From: Mycobacterium sp. OAS707
Lineage (GTDB): Bacteria > Actinomycetota > Actinomycetes > Mycobacteriales > Mycobacteriaceae
NCBI RefSeq assembly: GCF_014873705.1
Contig: NZ_JADBDS010000001.1
Location: 992,001 to 1,056,000, forward strand
Length of the DNA: 64,000 nt
Reading direction: 5' to 3'
This document shows positions 1 to 8,605 of the stretch, piece by piece (within the stretch, counting starts at the first letter, position 1; every line of letters begins with the position of its first letter). The notes under the pieces are model-generated. The model ran no database searches and was not told where the DNA came from. It saw only the letters and a list, made by a program, of their open reading frames with translations. Position numbers and translations under genes: made by a program.

Positions 1-91
1 GCGTGACAATGCGCAGCCGATTCGGATCGCCGAGCGCATTGAAAACCGGGGACAGCGGCTCCGCATGAACCCCGGCCGCTGACGTGCTCAC
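1..91 (-). CDS. ArsR-family winged-helix regulator, N-terminal fragment (runs off the left edge)
   Basis: Only about 30 codons are in the window. The frame begins with GTG at 91 and reads VSTSAAGVHAEPL, then FNALGDPNRLRIV. That second stretch is the typical opening of ArsR/SmtB helix 1, in which the repressor's first helix carries ALxDPxRLRIL. The GTG overlaps the TGA of the upstream AHSA1-like gene as GTGA, so the two genes are translationally coupled in one operon. ArsR plus AHSA1/SRPBCC pairs are common in actinobacteria and usually autoregulated. The twin inverted repeats at 579-594 and 625-640 are the likely operators. The C-terminal half, and any metal site, lies outside the window. Confidence 0.8.
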   Translation of the reverse strand, partial: MSTSAAGVHAEPLSPVFNALGDPNRLRIVT

Positions 92-576
92 ACCTTCTCG
101 CTGAGCGCCAAATATTTGCTCACGAGTTCGGTCTGCTTGGCCCAGCCTTCGCTGTTGCCCTCGAAGGCCGACGCCCGATGCTCGGCCGGAATCTGGTCGA
201 AACCGGATTCGACGATGCGCAGCAACACACCGCCCTCGGTCTCGGCGAGGGTGAACTCGACCAACGTCGTCGGCTGCTCGGATCCGTCGGCCTCTCCGGG
301 ATACGGATGCCAGCGGAACGCCAAGCGGCGCTGCGGTTCGATCGCGACGATCTGCCAGGTGTCCGTCTTTCCCGCATGCTCTTGCTGCCTACGGGCGACG
401 TCCTCGTCGACTGTCGTCGGCGTGATCACCCCGGTGACCGACGCGCCTTCGGTGAATGGGCCGTCCAACCGGACTCCGAACCACTGGCCGAACTCGTCGG
501 CGTTGCTGATCGCCTGCCACACGCGGGCAAGCGATGCCCGCAGAACAACGTCTTTTTCGATTCGATCCATACTCAT
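88..576 (-). CDS. SRPBCC/AHSA1 (activator of Hsp90 ATPase-like) domain protein
   Basis: A 162-residue single-domain protein of the START/SRPBCC hydrophobic-pocket fold. The N-terminal IEKDVVLRASLARVWQAISN and the central FRWHPYPGE stretch are typical of the AHSA1 subfamily, and 160 residues is normal length. The ligand is unknown for nearly all bacterial members. I chose ATG 576 because AGGAGG lies six bases upstream; a TTG at 582 and an ATG at 570 are alternatives. The gene is followed, with a 4-bp overlap, by an ArsR regulator. Its own Shine-Dalgarno sequence sits inside a perfect inverted repeat, so the pair is probably autoregulated. Function beyond ligand or lipid binding cannot be deduced. 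Confidence 0.85.
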   Translation of the reverse strand: MSMDRIEKDVVLRASLARVWQAISNADEFGQWFGVRLDGPFTEGASVTGVITPTTVDEDVARRQQEHAGKTDTWQIVAIEPQRRLAFRWHPYPGEADGSEQPTTLVEFTLAETEGGVLLRIVESGFDQIPAEHRASAFEGNSEGWAKQTELVSKYLALSEKV

Positions 577-578
577 GT

Positions 579-594
579 GCAACCTCCTGGTTGC
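579..594. promoter_or_regulatory. Inverted repeat GCAACC-N4-GGTTGC, operator site 1
   Basis: Perfect 6-4-6 inverted repeat directly upstream of the AHSA1-like gene. Read on the minus strand the spacer plus right arm contains the gene's AGGAGG ribosome binding site. A second copy lies at 625-640. Two copies of the same dyad before an operon encoding an ArsR repressor make this a probable autoregulatory operator; this is inference, not a known site. Confidence 0.6.
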
Positions 595-624
595 CTATCA
601 CGGTATCGCGACGCGGATCGAAGC

Positions 625-640
625 GCAACCTTTTGGTTGC
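625..640. promoter_or_regulatory. Inverted repeat GCAACC-N4-GGTTGC, operator site 2
   Basis: Second perfect copy of the dyad at 579-594, 46 bp away centre to centre. The spacer is TTTT here and TCCT there, so only the arms are conserved, as expected for a DNA-binding site. On the plus strand it is followed by TTTT, so a weak terminator role cannot be excluded. The identical arms favour an operator. Confidence 0.55.
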
Positions 641-645
641 TTTTA

Positions 646-1656
646 TCAGATCGCGTCCGGATCGTCGGCGAACGCGTCGGCGGCCTTCTGCGCCAATTCG
701 ACCGCGATGCGCGCCCACTGGGGGGTGGCGCCTGCCAGTCCGCACGCGGGCGTGATGCCGATGCGTTGGCGTGCAACCGAGCGTGCGAAGCCGAGGCGAT
801 CGGTGACCGCTACCGCGGCCTTCGCCACTTCTTCCGCCGACGGCCGCATTTCCGGAGCGGTCGGCGCGACGACGCCGAGCATCACTGTGCGCCCGGAGTC
901 CACGAAGTCGCCAACCCCGTCGAGGTCGGCAGCAGTCAGCGTGCCGACGTCGACCGACACCGCACGAATACTGCTGCGCTGCAACGCCTTCCATGGCAGC
1001 CCAGCAGCGCAGCTGTGCAGTGCGACCTCACCACCGACGACGGATACGCAGTCGTCCAGCAGTCCGATTGCCACCGACTCGTCGACCGGGTGCACCGGCG
1101 TCAGGCTGGTCACCCCGGTCAACCTGCCCTCCAACGCAGCAGGCAGCGACGGCTCGTCGAACTGCACCACGACGGGAGTTTCGAGGCGCTTTTCGAGCTG
1201 CGCGCGATGCACCGCCAATCCCTCGGCAAGCGAGCCTGCCAGGTCCCGCAGCGCGCCGGCGTCGGTGATCGCGCGGTGACCGCCGGAGAGCTCGAGGGCA
1301 GCGGCAAGCGTGATGGGCCCCGGCGCCTGCACCTTCACGGTGCGCGCCCCCCCGCGCAAGCCTGCCTTCTCCCACGCCTCTTCGAGCGCGTCGACGTCCT
1401 CATCGAGCAGGCTGGCGGCCCTGCGCGCAGCGGAACTACGGCCGCCGGCGATGCGATACCCGCGTGGCACCGTGTCGATGCCGATGTCGACCAACAGTGC
1501 GCCTGCCCGCCCGATCATGTCGGCCCCGACGCCGCGGGCAGGCAATTCGACCAGATGGGGCAGCGTATGCAGCTCGCCGATGACGATCTCGGCGGCTTCG
1601 CGCGGCGACGACCCCGGCCAAGACCCGATCCCGGTCGCTGCGGCGAAAACACTCAC
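646..1656 (-). CDS. MetE-like (vitamin B12-independent methionine synthase, C-terminal domain family) protein
   Basis: A 336-residue protein resembling only the C-terminal barrel of cobalamin-independent methionine synthase; it probably corresponds to M. tuberculosis Rv3015c. The opening ATGIGSWPG is characteristic. Two MetE zinc-site elements are visible: HSC (His214, Cys216) and a distal Cys305 in PACGLAG. The position normally holding the third ligand, a Glu, appears to be Asp in SVDVG (about residue 235). The folate-binding N-terminal domain is absent, so the methyl donor is unknown. The frame stays open upstream to 2019 but that would overlap the divergent lipoprotein gene, so GTG 1656 before SVFAAATG is preferred. 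Function as a corrinoid- or thiol-dependent methyltransferase is inference. Confidence 0.8.
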   Translation of the reverse strand: MSVFAAATGIGSWPGSSPREAAEIVIGELHTLPHLVELPARGVGADMIGRAGALLVDIGIDTVPRGYRIAGGRSSAARRAASLLDEDVDALEEAWEKAGLRGGARTVKVQAPGPITLAAALELSGGHRAITDAGALRDLAGSLAEGLAVHRAQLEKRLETPVVVQFDEPSLPAALEGRLTGVTSLTPVHPVDESVAIGLLDDCVSVVGGEVALHSCAAGLPWKALQRSSIRAVSVDVGTLTAADLDGVGDFVDSGRTVMLGVVAPTAPEMRPSAEEVAKAAVAVTDRLGFARSVARQRIGITPACGLAGATPQWARIAVELAQKAADAFADDPDAI

Positions 1657-1692
1657 TCGTTTGACGATATTCGATCCGGATAGCCTGGCCGC

Positions 1693-2337
1693 ATGCCCGT
1701 ATGGCCGAGACCGCTGACGGTCTGCTGTGCGGCTGTCCTGGTGGCCGCGGGCTGTGCGCAGACGGTCGGTGGCCGTGCGCTGCGGGCAGCGCCCGAGATC
1801 GACGACGGATCCCGGTCGCCGGTCGATGTCGAGACGGTGATGCTGGACCAGTCGCAGATGCGGGCCATCACCGGGGCCGGCGACGACTTGACGATCATCC
1901 CGAGCATGGACGGCAAGTCCCCCGTCGACATCGACCAGCTCGCGAAAACCACTCCCCCGCAATGCCAATGGGTCTTCGAAGAGACGCAGATATTCGGATT
2001 CGACGTTGAGGAATTTCACAAGACGACGTTTCAGAACCCACCCCGCGGCGGGCTGATCTCCGAGGGCGCGGCGGCTTACCGTGATCCCGCGACGGCCCGA
2101 CGTGCCTTCGAAGGCTTGGTTGCACTTGCCGACGGCTGCGCCTCCACACCGTTGGGTGCGATGTTCGTCGGCGACTGGACCGCGTCACCGGATTCACTGC
2201 AGATGCGGCCAGGCAATGGCTGCGGCCGCGACTATCGGGTGAAGAGCGTCGTCTTGGTCGAGGTCACCTCGTGCGCGTTCCCGGATTCGGTGCCCGAGAT
2301 CGTGCTGACGAACATGCTGGCGAAGGTGCCCGGCTAG
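1693..2337 (+). CDS. lpqA: Lipoprotein with PknH-type extracellular sensor-like domain (LpqA-like)
   Basis: A 214-residue predicted lipoprotein. A short positively charged start and hydrophobic stretch end in the lipobox VAAGC, with the lipidated Cys at residue 21. The mature part has four further cysteines (about residues 91, 149, 177 and 194), the number and spacing expected of the two disulfides in PknH-sensor-like domains. QMRAITG near residue 55 resembles the start of that domain in PknH and the LppH/LpqQ lipoproteins. It is divergent from the MetE-like gene with only about 36 bp between them. By position it matches Rv3016 (LpqA); the symbol rests on synteny. It likely faces the periplasm; the ligand is unknown. 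Confidence 0.78.
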   Translation: MPVWPRPLTVCCAAVLVAAGCAQTVGGRALRAAPEIDDGSRSPVDVETVMLDQSQMRAITGAGDDLTIIPSMDGKSPVDIDQLAKTTPPQCQWVFEETQIFGFDVEEFHKTTFQNPPRGGLISEGAAAYRDPATARRAFEGLVALADGCASTPLGAMFVGDWTASPDSLQMRPGNGCGRDYRVKSVVLVEVTSCAFPDSVPEIVLTNMLAKVPG

Positions 2338-2350
2338 CTCGGCGCGCGAG

Positions 2351-3418
2351 CTAGCGCGTGATTGTCGCGCTGGCGATGACCTCGTCACCGTCGGGGTCGC
2401 GACGGTAGAGCACCATCGTCTGCCCCGGCGCCACCCCGCGCAGCGGCGCACGCAGATCGACGACCAGACGCCCGTCGTGCAGTTCGGCCACGCCGTCGAC
2501 GATGCCGCCGTGTGCCCGCACCTGCACGTCGCACTCCACCGGTCCGTCCGGTGCAACGCCGGAGGTGAACACCGGCCGCTCGCCCGTGAGCGTCCACACG
2601 TCCAACTCGGCCTTGCCACCGACGCGCACGGTTCCGGTCTCGGCGTCAATTCCGGTGACGTAGCGGGGCAATCCATCCGGGCCGGGGCCCGCGATGCCGA
2701 GTCCCTTGCGCTGTCCGATCGTAAAACCGTGCACGCCATCGTGTTCGGCGAGCACCGTGCCGCCCGAGTCGACGACCGCGCCGCGCCGCACGCCGATGCG
2801 GGCGCCGAGGAACGCGCGGGTGTCCCCCGACGGGATGAAGCAGATGTCATGGCTGTCCGGCTTTTCGGCCACCGCCAGGCCGCGACGCGCTGCTTCCTCG
2901 CGAATCTGCGGCTTGGGGGTGTCACCGATCGGGAACACCGCATGCCGCAACTGCTCGGCGGTCAGCACGCCCAGCACGTACGACTGGTCTTTGTCGGCGT
3001 CGACGGCGCGGCGAAGGCGGCCGTCGGTCAACCGTGCGTAGTGACCCGTGGCGACGGCGTCAAAACCCAGGGCCAACGCGCGGGCGGCCAACGCGGAGAA
3101 CTTGATTCGCTCGTTACACCGCACGCACGGGTTCGGTGTCTCGCCGCGCGCATAGGACTCCACGAAGTCGTCGATGACGTCTTCGGAGAAGCGGTCGGCG
3201 AAATCCCAGACGTAGAACGGGATGTCGAGCACATCGGCGACGCGGCGAGCGTCACCGGCGTCCTCTTTCGAGCAGCAGCCGCGCGACCCGGTGCGCAGCG
3301 TGCCCGGAGCCGCAGACAACGCCAGATGCACGCCGACGACGTCGTGGCCGGCGTCCACCATCCGCGCGGCGGCGACCGAGGAGTCGACGCCGCCGCTCAT
3401 CGCGACGAGCACCCTCAT
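2351..3418 (-). CDS. mnmA: tRNA-specific 2-thiouridylase
   Basis: MnmA (TrmU) transfers sulfur to U34 of tRNA Lys/Glu/Gln, using ATP and persulfide sulfur supplied by a cysteine desulfurase. The 355-residue length is normal. The PP-loop SGGVDSS is at residues 8-14. The catalytic cysteine pair is Cys101 (NPCVRCN) and Cys193 ([11 protein letters not shown]), and GHYAR lies between them. The ATG at 3418 overlaps the TGA of the upstream desulfurase gene as ATGA, so sulfur donor and acceptor enzymes are coupled. A longer frame reaching 3634 exists but would run through the desulfurase gene. Corresponds to Rv3024c. Confidence 0.96.
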   Translation of the reverse strand: MRVLVAMSGGVDSSVAAARMVDAGHDVVGVHLALSAAPGTLRTGSRGCCSKEDAGDARRVADVLDIPFYVWDFADRFSEDVIDDFVESYARGETPNPCVRCNERIKFSALAARALALGFDAVATGHYARLTDGRLRRAVDADKDQSYVLGVLTAEQLRHAVFPIGDTPKPQIREEAARRGLAVAEKPDSHDICFIPSGDTRAFLGARIGVRRGAVVDSGGTVLAEHDGVHGFTIGQRKGLGIAGPGPDGLPRYVTGIDAETGTVRVGGKAELDVWTLTGERPVFTSGVAPDGPVECDVQVRAHGGIVDGVAELHDGRLVVDLRAPLRGVAPGQTMVLYRRDPDGDEVIASATITR

Positions 3419-4614
3419 TGTTCGGCAGCTCCCGCGCTGGCCAGCGCCGCCTGGCGGGCACGATCGACGGCGGCCGGCAGGACAGCCAACGCGGCGTCGA
3501 CATCGGCCTCGGTGCTGGTGTGACCCAACGACAATCGCAGCGATCCGCGTGCACTGGCCGGATCGGCGCCCATCGCCAGCAATACGTGTGACGGCTGTGC
3601 GACGCCTGCGGTGCACGCCGAACCCGTCGAGCACTCGACACCCTTGGCGTCGAGCAGCATCAGCAGCGAATCTCCTTCGCAGCCGCGGAAGGTGAAGTGC
3701 GTGTTGCCGGGCAGCCGCGCGTCACCGGCAGCGCCGTTGAGATACACGTCGTCGATCGCCGAAAGGACACCGTCGATCAGCCGGTCGCGCAGCTGCTGCA
3801 CACGCGCACTGTTGGCGGCGAGGCCTTCGATCGCCACCTTCGCGGCAGCGGCCATCGCGACCGCACCTGCCACATCCGGTGTGCCGGAACGCACGTCGCG
3901 CTCCTGACCGCCGCCGTGCAGCAGCGGCACACAACTGGTGTCACGCCGCAGCAGCAGGGCGCCGACGCCGGTCGGGCCGCCGAACTTGTGGGATGCGACG
4001 CTCATCGCCGACAGGGCGCTCGCCGCGAAGTCGACAGGGATCTGCCCGACGGCCTGGATCGCGTCGCTGTGCATCGGCACGCCGAATTCCGCTGCGATGG
4101 TTGCTAATTCGGAGATCGGCAGGATGGTGCCGACCTCGTTGTTAGCCCACATGATCGACACCAGCGCGACGTCGTCGTTGGCCTGCAACGCGTCCCGCAG
4201 ATCGGCTGGTGAGACGGAGCCGTCATCGCCAACCGGCAGCCAGGTGACCTCGGCGCCCTCGTGTTCCGCGAGCCACTGCACCGCGTCCAGGACCGCGTGG
4301 TGTTCGACGGGCGTGGTGACGATCCTGCGGCGCCGGGGTTCGGCGTCGCGGCGGGCCCAGTAGATGCCCTTGACGGCGAGGTTGTCGCTCTCGGTGCCGC
4401 CCGCGGTGAAGATCACCTCCGACGGCCGCGCGCCGAGCAACTGCGCCAGCGACTCGCGGGCCTCCTCCATCCGACGGCGCGCCACCCGGCCCGTGCCGTG
4501 CAGCGACGACGCGTTGCCGACGGTCGCGAGCACAGCCGTCATCGCCTCGATGGCAGCGGGGTGCATCGGGGTGGTGGCGGCGTGATCGAGGTAGACCGTC
4601 TTGTGAGAGGTCAT
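3415..4614 (-). CDS. iscS: Cysteine desulfurase (IscS/NifS family)
   Basis: A PLP-dependent enzyme of 399 residues that removes sulfur from cysteine to form an enzyme persulfide. The N-terminal [13 protein letters not shown] is diagnostic of the family. The PLP Schiff-base lysine is Lys210 in SHKFGGP and the persulfide cysteine is Cys334 in STGSACTAG, on the mobile loop of IscS-type enzymes. TPVEHHAVL carries the conserved histidines. It is directly upstream of and overlaps mnmA, so it most likely supplies sulfur for tRNA 2-thiolation and possibly Fe-S assembly. Corresponds to Rv3025c. No iscU-like partner is present here. Confidence 0.95.
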   Translation of the reverse strand: MTSHKTVYLDHAATTPMHPAAIEAMTAVLATVGNASSLHGTGRVARRRMEEARESLAQLLGARPSEVIFTAGGTESDNLAVKGIYWARRDAEPRRRRIVTTPVEHHAVLDAVQWLAEHEGAEVTWLPVGDDGSVSPADLRDALQANDDVALVSIMWANNEVGTILPISELATIAAEFGVPMHSDAIQAVGQIPVDFAASALSAMSVASHKFGGPTGVGALLLRRDTSCVPLLHGGGQERDVRSGTPDVAGAVAMAAAAKVAIEGLAANSARVQQLRDRLIDGVLSAIDDVYLNGAAGDARLPGNTHFTFRGCEGDSLLMLLDAKGVECSTGSACTAGVAQPSHVLLAMGADPASARGSLRLSLGHTSTEADVDAALAVLPAAVDRARQAALASAGAAEQ

Positions 4615-4661
4615 AACCAGTCCATGCTAGCGGCCACGGACTGGCAGGCCCGAATCCGAGG

Positions 4662-5489
4662 TCAGGCCACCAGGGCGTGCCCGTGACTGCGCCGCGCCGT
4701 GTCTCCGCGGACCGCCGCCTCGCAGCGCGCCGCCAGATCACGACGGGATGCGCCCGGCAACTGCAGCGACTCGACCTGCACGTGGACCACCGTCCGTCGG
4801 GCCGTGACCAGACGGCGGATCGACGTCATCAGGGTGTCGTCGCCGACGTAGGCGGCCAGCGTCGAGGGCCGGCCCTCGCGATCCTGATAGGTCAACCGCA
4901 GCGGCTGCACAGGCCTGCCCGCGTCGACGGCCGCCTGGAACATGGCGGGGCGGAACGGGCCGTAGGCCAGCCCGCACCAGGTTGTCCCCTCGGGAAACGC
5001 GACCACGGTGTGGCCGGCGCGCAGCCTGCCCGCGACCGTGCTCACCACGTCGGGCAGGCGTCGCAGGCTGGACCGGTCGATCGGGATGACCTTCATGATG
5101 CGGGCCAGGACGCCAAGGGCTGGCCAGTCGATGAGGTCGGCGCGGGCGACGAACGAGCCCGGCATCACGGCGCCGATCGCGAAGATGTCCACCCAGGACA
5201 CATGGCCACTGACCACCAGCACGCCGCGCAGGTTGCGAATAGGCCCGCCGGACACCGTGATTCGCACACCGAGACAGCGCAACATCATCCGGCAGTAACC
5301 GCGTTGGATATGCGAACGGCCCGGCATCGGGATGGCCAGCAACGGCAGCGCAAAAAGCAGTACGACCGCGAAGGTGGCCCGCACAGCGATGCGCCACGCG
5401 ACGATCACCGAATGGCCGGCCGCGGTGTCGGTGTGCACACAGCTGGCGTCACACGTCGCGCGCGGCACCCAGGAATGCTCGACGGTCAT
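4662..5489 (-). CDS. 1-acyl-sn-glycerol-3-phosphate acyltransferase (PlsC-like)
   Basis: A 275-residue membrane-associated acyltransferase. A hydrophobic segment at about residues 29-53 is followed by the HX4D catalytic motif GHVSWVD (His96, Asp101) and the substrate-binding FPEGT block (about 165-169). PIDRSS supplies the third PlsC/GPAT block. The expected reaction is acylation of lysophosphatidate, or of lyso-ornithine lipid, from acyl-ACP or acyl-CoA. The ATG at 5489 overlaps the stop of the upstream GNAT gene as ATGA. A GNAT of the OlsB type followed by a PlsC of the OlsA type is the classical ornithine-lipid gene order, so an ornithine-lipid-like product is an attractive but unproven reading. 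Synteny: Rv3026c. Confidence 0.88.
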   Translation of the reverse strand: MTVEHSWVPRATCDASCVHTDTAAGHSVIVAWRIAVRATFAVVLLFALPLLAIPMPGRSHIQRGYCRMMLRCLGVRITVSGGPIRNLRGVLVVSGHVSWVDIFAIGAVMPGSFVARADLIDWPALGVLARIMKVIPIDRSSLRRLPDVVSTVAGRLRAGHTVVAFPEGTTWCGLAYGPFRPAMFQAAVDAGRPVQPLRLTYQDREGRPSTLAAYVGDDTLMTSIRRLVTARRTVVHVQVESLQLPGASRRDLAARCEAAVRGDTARRSHGHALVA

Positions 5490-6334
5490 GACGACATCCC
5501 GTCGGCCATGGCGGCCGCAGCCCCCACCGACCGCAGCCGTTTCAGGTAACGGACGTCGGCCTTGCGCTTGTCGAGCAGGGCGGGAAAGTCGCCGACGCCG
5601 AACTCCGGGTCGTGGGCGGGCTCGCCGCAGACCTGGGCGCCCAGTCGCAGGTAACCGCGCATCAGCGGCGGCACGCCGACCCGTCGTGGCGGCTCGATGT
5701 CGTCGAGTCCGCGTCCGTCGACCGTCACCGGCCGGTACGGATACACGGTGTACTGCTCGGGTGCGGCGTGCCTGCGCCGCACGAAGTCGCGTACGCCGCG
5801 GATCTGGGCACCCGGCGCCGCGTCCTCGGGACCGTGGACGGGAACCGACACGCAGCCGGTGACGTAGTCGTAGCCGCAGCGGTCCAGGTAGGCCAGGATG
5901 CCCGCCCACATCAGCAGCACCACACCGCCGTTGCGATGGTCTTCACGCACCACGGCACGGCCCATTTCGACCAGCGACGGCCGCAGCGTGTCGAGCCCTC
6001 CGACGTTGAATTCCGTTGCGGTGTAAAGACCTCCGGCTGCGATCGCACCCGGCGGCGGCAGCATCCGGTAGCAGCCGACGAGTTCGCCGGAGTTGTCCTC
6101 GCGGACGATCAGATGATCGCAGTGTTCGTCGAACCGATCGGCGTCACGGCCGGCTTCGAATCCGGGGCTCGCGTCTGACACTTCGAAACCCGGCTCGGAG
6201 GTGAACACATCGTGACGGAGGCGCTGCGCAGCCTCGATGAGCGCAGGATCGGTGGTCAACAGCAGGGTGTAGCGGGGGGTGTCTGAGGAAAGGGTCGGCG
6301 GATCTGCGGCGATGAGTACAGAAGCAGTGCTCAT
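5486..6334 (-). CDS. GNAT-type N-acyltransferase, OlsB/hemolysin-like
   Basis: A 282-residue protein of the acyl-ACP N-acyltransferase family related to OlsB, which acylates ornithine. It has QRLRHDVFTSEPGF, the family's RYxVF-like opening, then LVGCYRMLPP, EMGRAVVREDHRNGG and the GCVSVPVHG stretch, in the family order. It overlaps the PlsC-like gene by 4 bp, so the two probably act in sequence on the same lipid. I start at MSTASV (6334); eight further in-frame codons exist upstream but have no better support. Corresponds to Rv3027c. Whether ornithine is the real acceptor cannot be told from sequence. Confidence 0.8.
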   Translation of the reverse strand: MSTASVLIAADPPTLSSDTPRYTLLLTTDPALIEAAQRLRHDVFTSEPGFEVSDASPGFEAGRDADRFDEHCDHLIVREDNSGELVGCYRMLPPPGAIAAGGLYTATEFNVGGLDTLRPSLVEMGRAVVREDHRNGGVVLLMWAGILAYLDRCGYDYVTGCVSVPVHGPEDAAPGAQIRGVRDFVRRRHAAPEQYTVYPYRPVTVDGRGLDDIEPPRRVGVPPLMRGYLRLGAQVCGEPAHDPEFGVGDFPALLDKRKADVRYLKRLRSVGAAAAMADGMSS

Positions 6335-6424
6335 GGCTGCACGGTCGCGTAGCCGCATCTCCGGATGGCATCGCGGCGGTGACGTGTCCGTGAGCGCTAG
6401 GTGACGACTTGAAGCGGCCCGCTG

Positions 6425-7078
6425 TCAGCTATCGAGGAAGACCACGTTCGTCTCGACCGGATTGCGTGGGGTGAAGAGGCTATTGCCTGCGAACGCGGGG
6501 TCCGGGTAGCCGATCGCTAGTCCGCAGAGCACGGTCAGGTCATCCGGGATGCCCAGTTGGGCGCGCAGGATCTCCGGATACGCCGCGATCGACACCTGCA
6601 CGCAGGTGCCGAGGCCGCGTTCGGTCAACGCGAGCACCAGCGTCTGCAGGAACATGCCGACGCCGAGGCTGTCGACCAGCCCGAGGTCGCGGTGCATGCA
6701 CACCACGGCGCCGACGGGCGCGCGGAAGAACTCCCAGTTGCGCAGCTGCGCCAGTCGCCTGCCGTCCTTGTCATGACGTGCGATGCCCATGGACCCGTAA
6801 ACCAGGCCGCCGAGCTCTTGCCGAAGCGGCAGGAACGTCTCCGGAATGCCCGTAGTGACCGGCAGGTCGACGGAGGCCTCCTCCAGAAGCGCCTCGACCA
6901 GCCGGTCCCGCCGCGGCCCCGAGGCGATGAACACGCGCCACGGCTGGATGTTGGAGTTCGACGGTGCCCGCATCGCCAGCTCGACGGCTTCCTCGATGAG
7001 TTCGCGCGGAACGGGCTTGTCGCGCAGAAACATGCGCGTCGAATTACGTTGCCTGACAACGTCATCGAACTCAGTCAT
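6425..7078 (-). CDS. Nitroreductase-family FMN oxidoreductase
   Basis: A 217-residue NAD(P)H:FMN oxidoreductase. The FMN phosphate-binding motif RQRNSTR is at residues 9-15, RAPSNSNIQPW follows at about 37-47, and GLGTCVQV sits in the C-terminal half; this is the NfsA/NfsB-like fold order. The protein is cytosolic and homodimeric in known relatives, reducing nitroaromatics, quinones or related substrates. The ATG at 7078 overlaps the stop of the upstream cupin gene (ATGA), so the two are co-translated. The natural substrate is unknown. The pair is not part of the M. tuberculosis backbone as I recall it. Confidence 0.88.
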   Translation of the reverse strand: MTEFDDVVRQRNSTRMFLRDKPVPRELIEEAVELAMRAPSNSNIQPWRVFIASGPRRDRLVEALLEEASVDLPVTTGIPETFLPLRQELGGLVYGSMGIARHDKDGRRLAQLRNWEFFRAPVGAVVCMHRDLGLVDSLGVGMFLQTLVLALTERGLGTCVQVSIAAYPEILRAQLGIPDDLTVLCGLAIGYPDPAFAGNSLFTPRNPVETNVVFLDS

Positions 7079-7476
7079 CGCGGCACCCGCCGGTCTTTGC
7101 GCGCTTGGAGTTCTTCCTCGTCGACCACCACGAGCATCGGCACGCCCGGCGTGCACACCATCGTGACGAGGAACCGCAGCGGGACATCTGAACGGTTGTT
7201 GGCGTCCGAATAGTGGATTACGTCGCCGCCTGGCTCCCAGAAGGCTTCACCGGCCTTGATCACCCGCGGCGCTTCGCCTTCCAGCTCGAACAGCATCTCG
7301 CCCTCCAGCACGTAGCCGAATGACGGGCCGCCGGGGTGGCGGTGCGGCGGCGCTCCCGCGCTACCGGCAGGCCACTCGATGATCGACGTCATCACCTCGG
7401 CGTCGGTGGGAATGAACGGGGGCGTGACGGTCTGGATCGTCGTGATGGCCTTCATCAGATCAGCGGTATCAGTCAT
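7075..7476 (-). CDS. Small cupin-domain protein
   Basis: A 133-residue single cupin barrel. Cupin motif 1 reads PPHRHPGGPSFGYVLEGE, with two histidines and a glutamate as likely metal ligands. Motif 2 is GDVIHYSDANN. The start at MTDTADLM (7476) is preferred; the frame runs on to 7572 but would enter the etfA terminator region. It overlaps the nitroreductase gene by 4 bp. Single cupins next to oxidoreductases often bind or sense a small metabolite, or act as dioxygenases or isomerases. Nothing in this sequence distinguishes these options. Confidence 0.82.
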   Translation of the reverse strand: MTDTADLMKAITTIQTVTPPFIPTDAEVMTSIIEWPAGSAGAPPHRHPGGPSFGYVLEGEMLFELEGEAPRVIKAGEAFWEPGGDVIHYSDANNRSDVPLRFLVTMVCTPGVPMLVVVDEEELQARKDRRVPR

Positions 7477-7556
7477 ACGTTCAGACTCGCGGTCACGGCC
7501 CGTGGCCGAACCCTTGAAAGTCCGTAGTCTTCGCCGACCCCGATGCCGCTGCACGC

Positions 7557-7590
7557 AAAAGCCCCCGAACATCGTGGTGTCCGGGGGCTT
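7557..7590 (-). terminator. Rho-independent terminator of the etfBA operon
   Basis: Read leftward, AAGCCCCCG and CGGGGGCTT form a perfect 9-bp stem around a 16-base loop, followed directly by TTTTG after the right arm. It lies 14 bp beyond the stop of etfA, on the correct strand, and before the cupin gene, so it separates the two units. Confidence 0.85.
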
Positions 7591-7603
7591 CGCGCGGCGG
7601 CGA

Positions 7604-8560
7604 TTAACCCTTGCGGGCCTTGACCGCTTCGGTCAGCTGCGGTGCGACCTTGAACAGGTCGCCGACGATGCCGAGGTCGGCGATCTCGAAGATCGGCGCC
7701 TCTTCGTCCTTGTTCACCGCGATGATCGTCTTCGACGTCTGCATGCCTGCGCGGTGCTGGATCGCGCCGGAGATGCCCAGCGCGATGTACAGCTGCGGCG
7801 ACACGGTCTTGCCGGTCTGGCCCACCTGGAACTGGCCCGGGTAGTAGCCGGAGTCGACGGCGGCACGCGAGGCACCGACGGCGGCACCGAGCGAGTCGGC
7901 CAATTCCTCCACCACGCTGAAGTTCTCGGCGCTGCCGACGCCACGACCACCGGAAACCACGACGGTGGCCTCGGTGAGCTCCGGACGGTCGCCTGCGACC
8001 GCGGGCTCACGCTTGGTGATCTTGGTCGCATTCTCGGCCTGCGCGGGCACGTCGACGTTGACCACCTCACCGGCGCCCGCTGCGGGCTCGGCCTCGATCG
8101 CACCCGGACGGACCGTGATCACCGGGGTGTCGCCGGTGGTCTCGGCCTCGACGGTGAACGCGCCACCGAAGATGCTGTGGACGCCGACCGGCCCTTCGCG
8201 GACGTCGACGACGTCGGTCAAGATGCCGGAGCCGATTCGGGCGGCCAGCCGGCCCCCGATCTCCTTACCGTCGGCGCTGGCGGCCAGCAGCACACCAGCC
8301 GGAGTGGCCGACTCGACCAGCGCAGCCAGCACGTCGACGTACGGGGTGATCAGGTAGTTCTCGGCGTCATCGGATTCGGCGACGTAGATCTTGGCGGCGC
8401 CGGCTTCCTTCAACGCGTCGGTCAGCGCCGCAGCGGTGCCCGGCTTGCCCACCACGACGGCGGACGGCTCGCCCAACTTGCGTGCGGCGGTGATCAATTC
8501 GGCGGTGATCTTCTTCACCGCGCCCTCGGCGTGCTCAACGAGCACAAGTACTTCAGCCAT
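7604..8560 (-). CDS. etfA: Electron transfer flavoprotein alpha subunit
   Basis: The FAD-carrying ETF subunit (FixB) accepts electrons from acyl-CoA dehydrogenases and passes them toward the respiratory chain. The protein is 318 residues. The opening AEVLVLVEH is the conserved ETF-alpha start. The C-terminal FAD domain carries SGGRGVG, then [20 protein letters not shown] and [10 protein letters not shown] in the canonical order. It follows etfB by 45 bp on the same strand and ends at a strong terminator. Corresponds to Rv3028c (fixB). No acyl-CoA dehydrogenase or ETF-quinone oxidoreductase gene is in this window. Confidence 0.97.
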   Translation of the reverse strand: MAEVLVLVEHAEGAVKKITAELITAARKLGEPSAVVVGKPGTAAALTDALKEAGAAKIYVAESDDAENYLITPYVDVLAALVESATPAGVLLAASADGKEIGGRLAARIGSGILTDVVDVREGPVGVHSIFGGAFTVEAETTGDTPVITVRPGAIEAEPAAGAGEVVNVDVPAQAENATKITKREPAVAGDRPELTEATVVVSGGRGVGSAENFSVVEELADSLGAAVGASRAAVDSGYYPGQFQVGQTGKTVSPQLYIALGISGAIQHRAGMQTSKTIIAVNKDEEAPIFEIADLGIVGDLFKVAPQLTEAVKARKG

Positions 8561-8605
8561 ATGTCTTCAAAGTCTTTCTGGGTCTATCGGCTAATGGGTT
8601 ATCGG

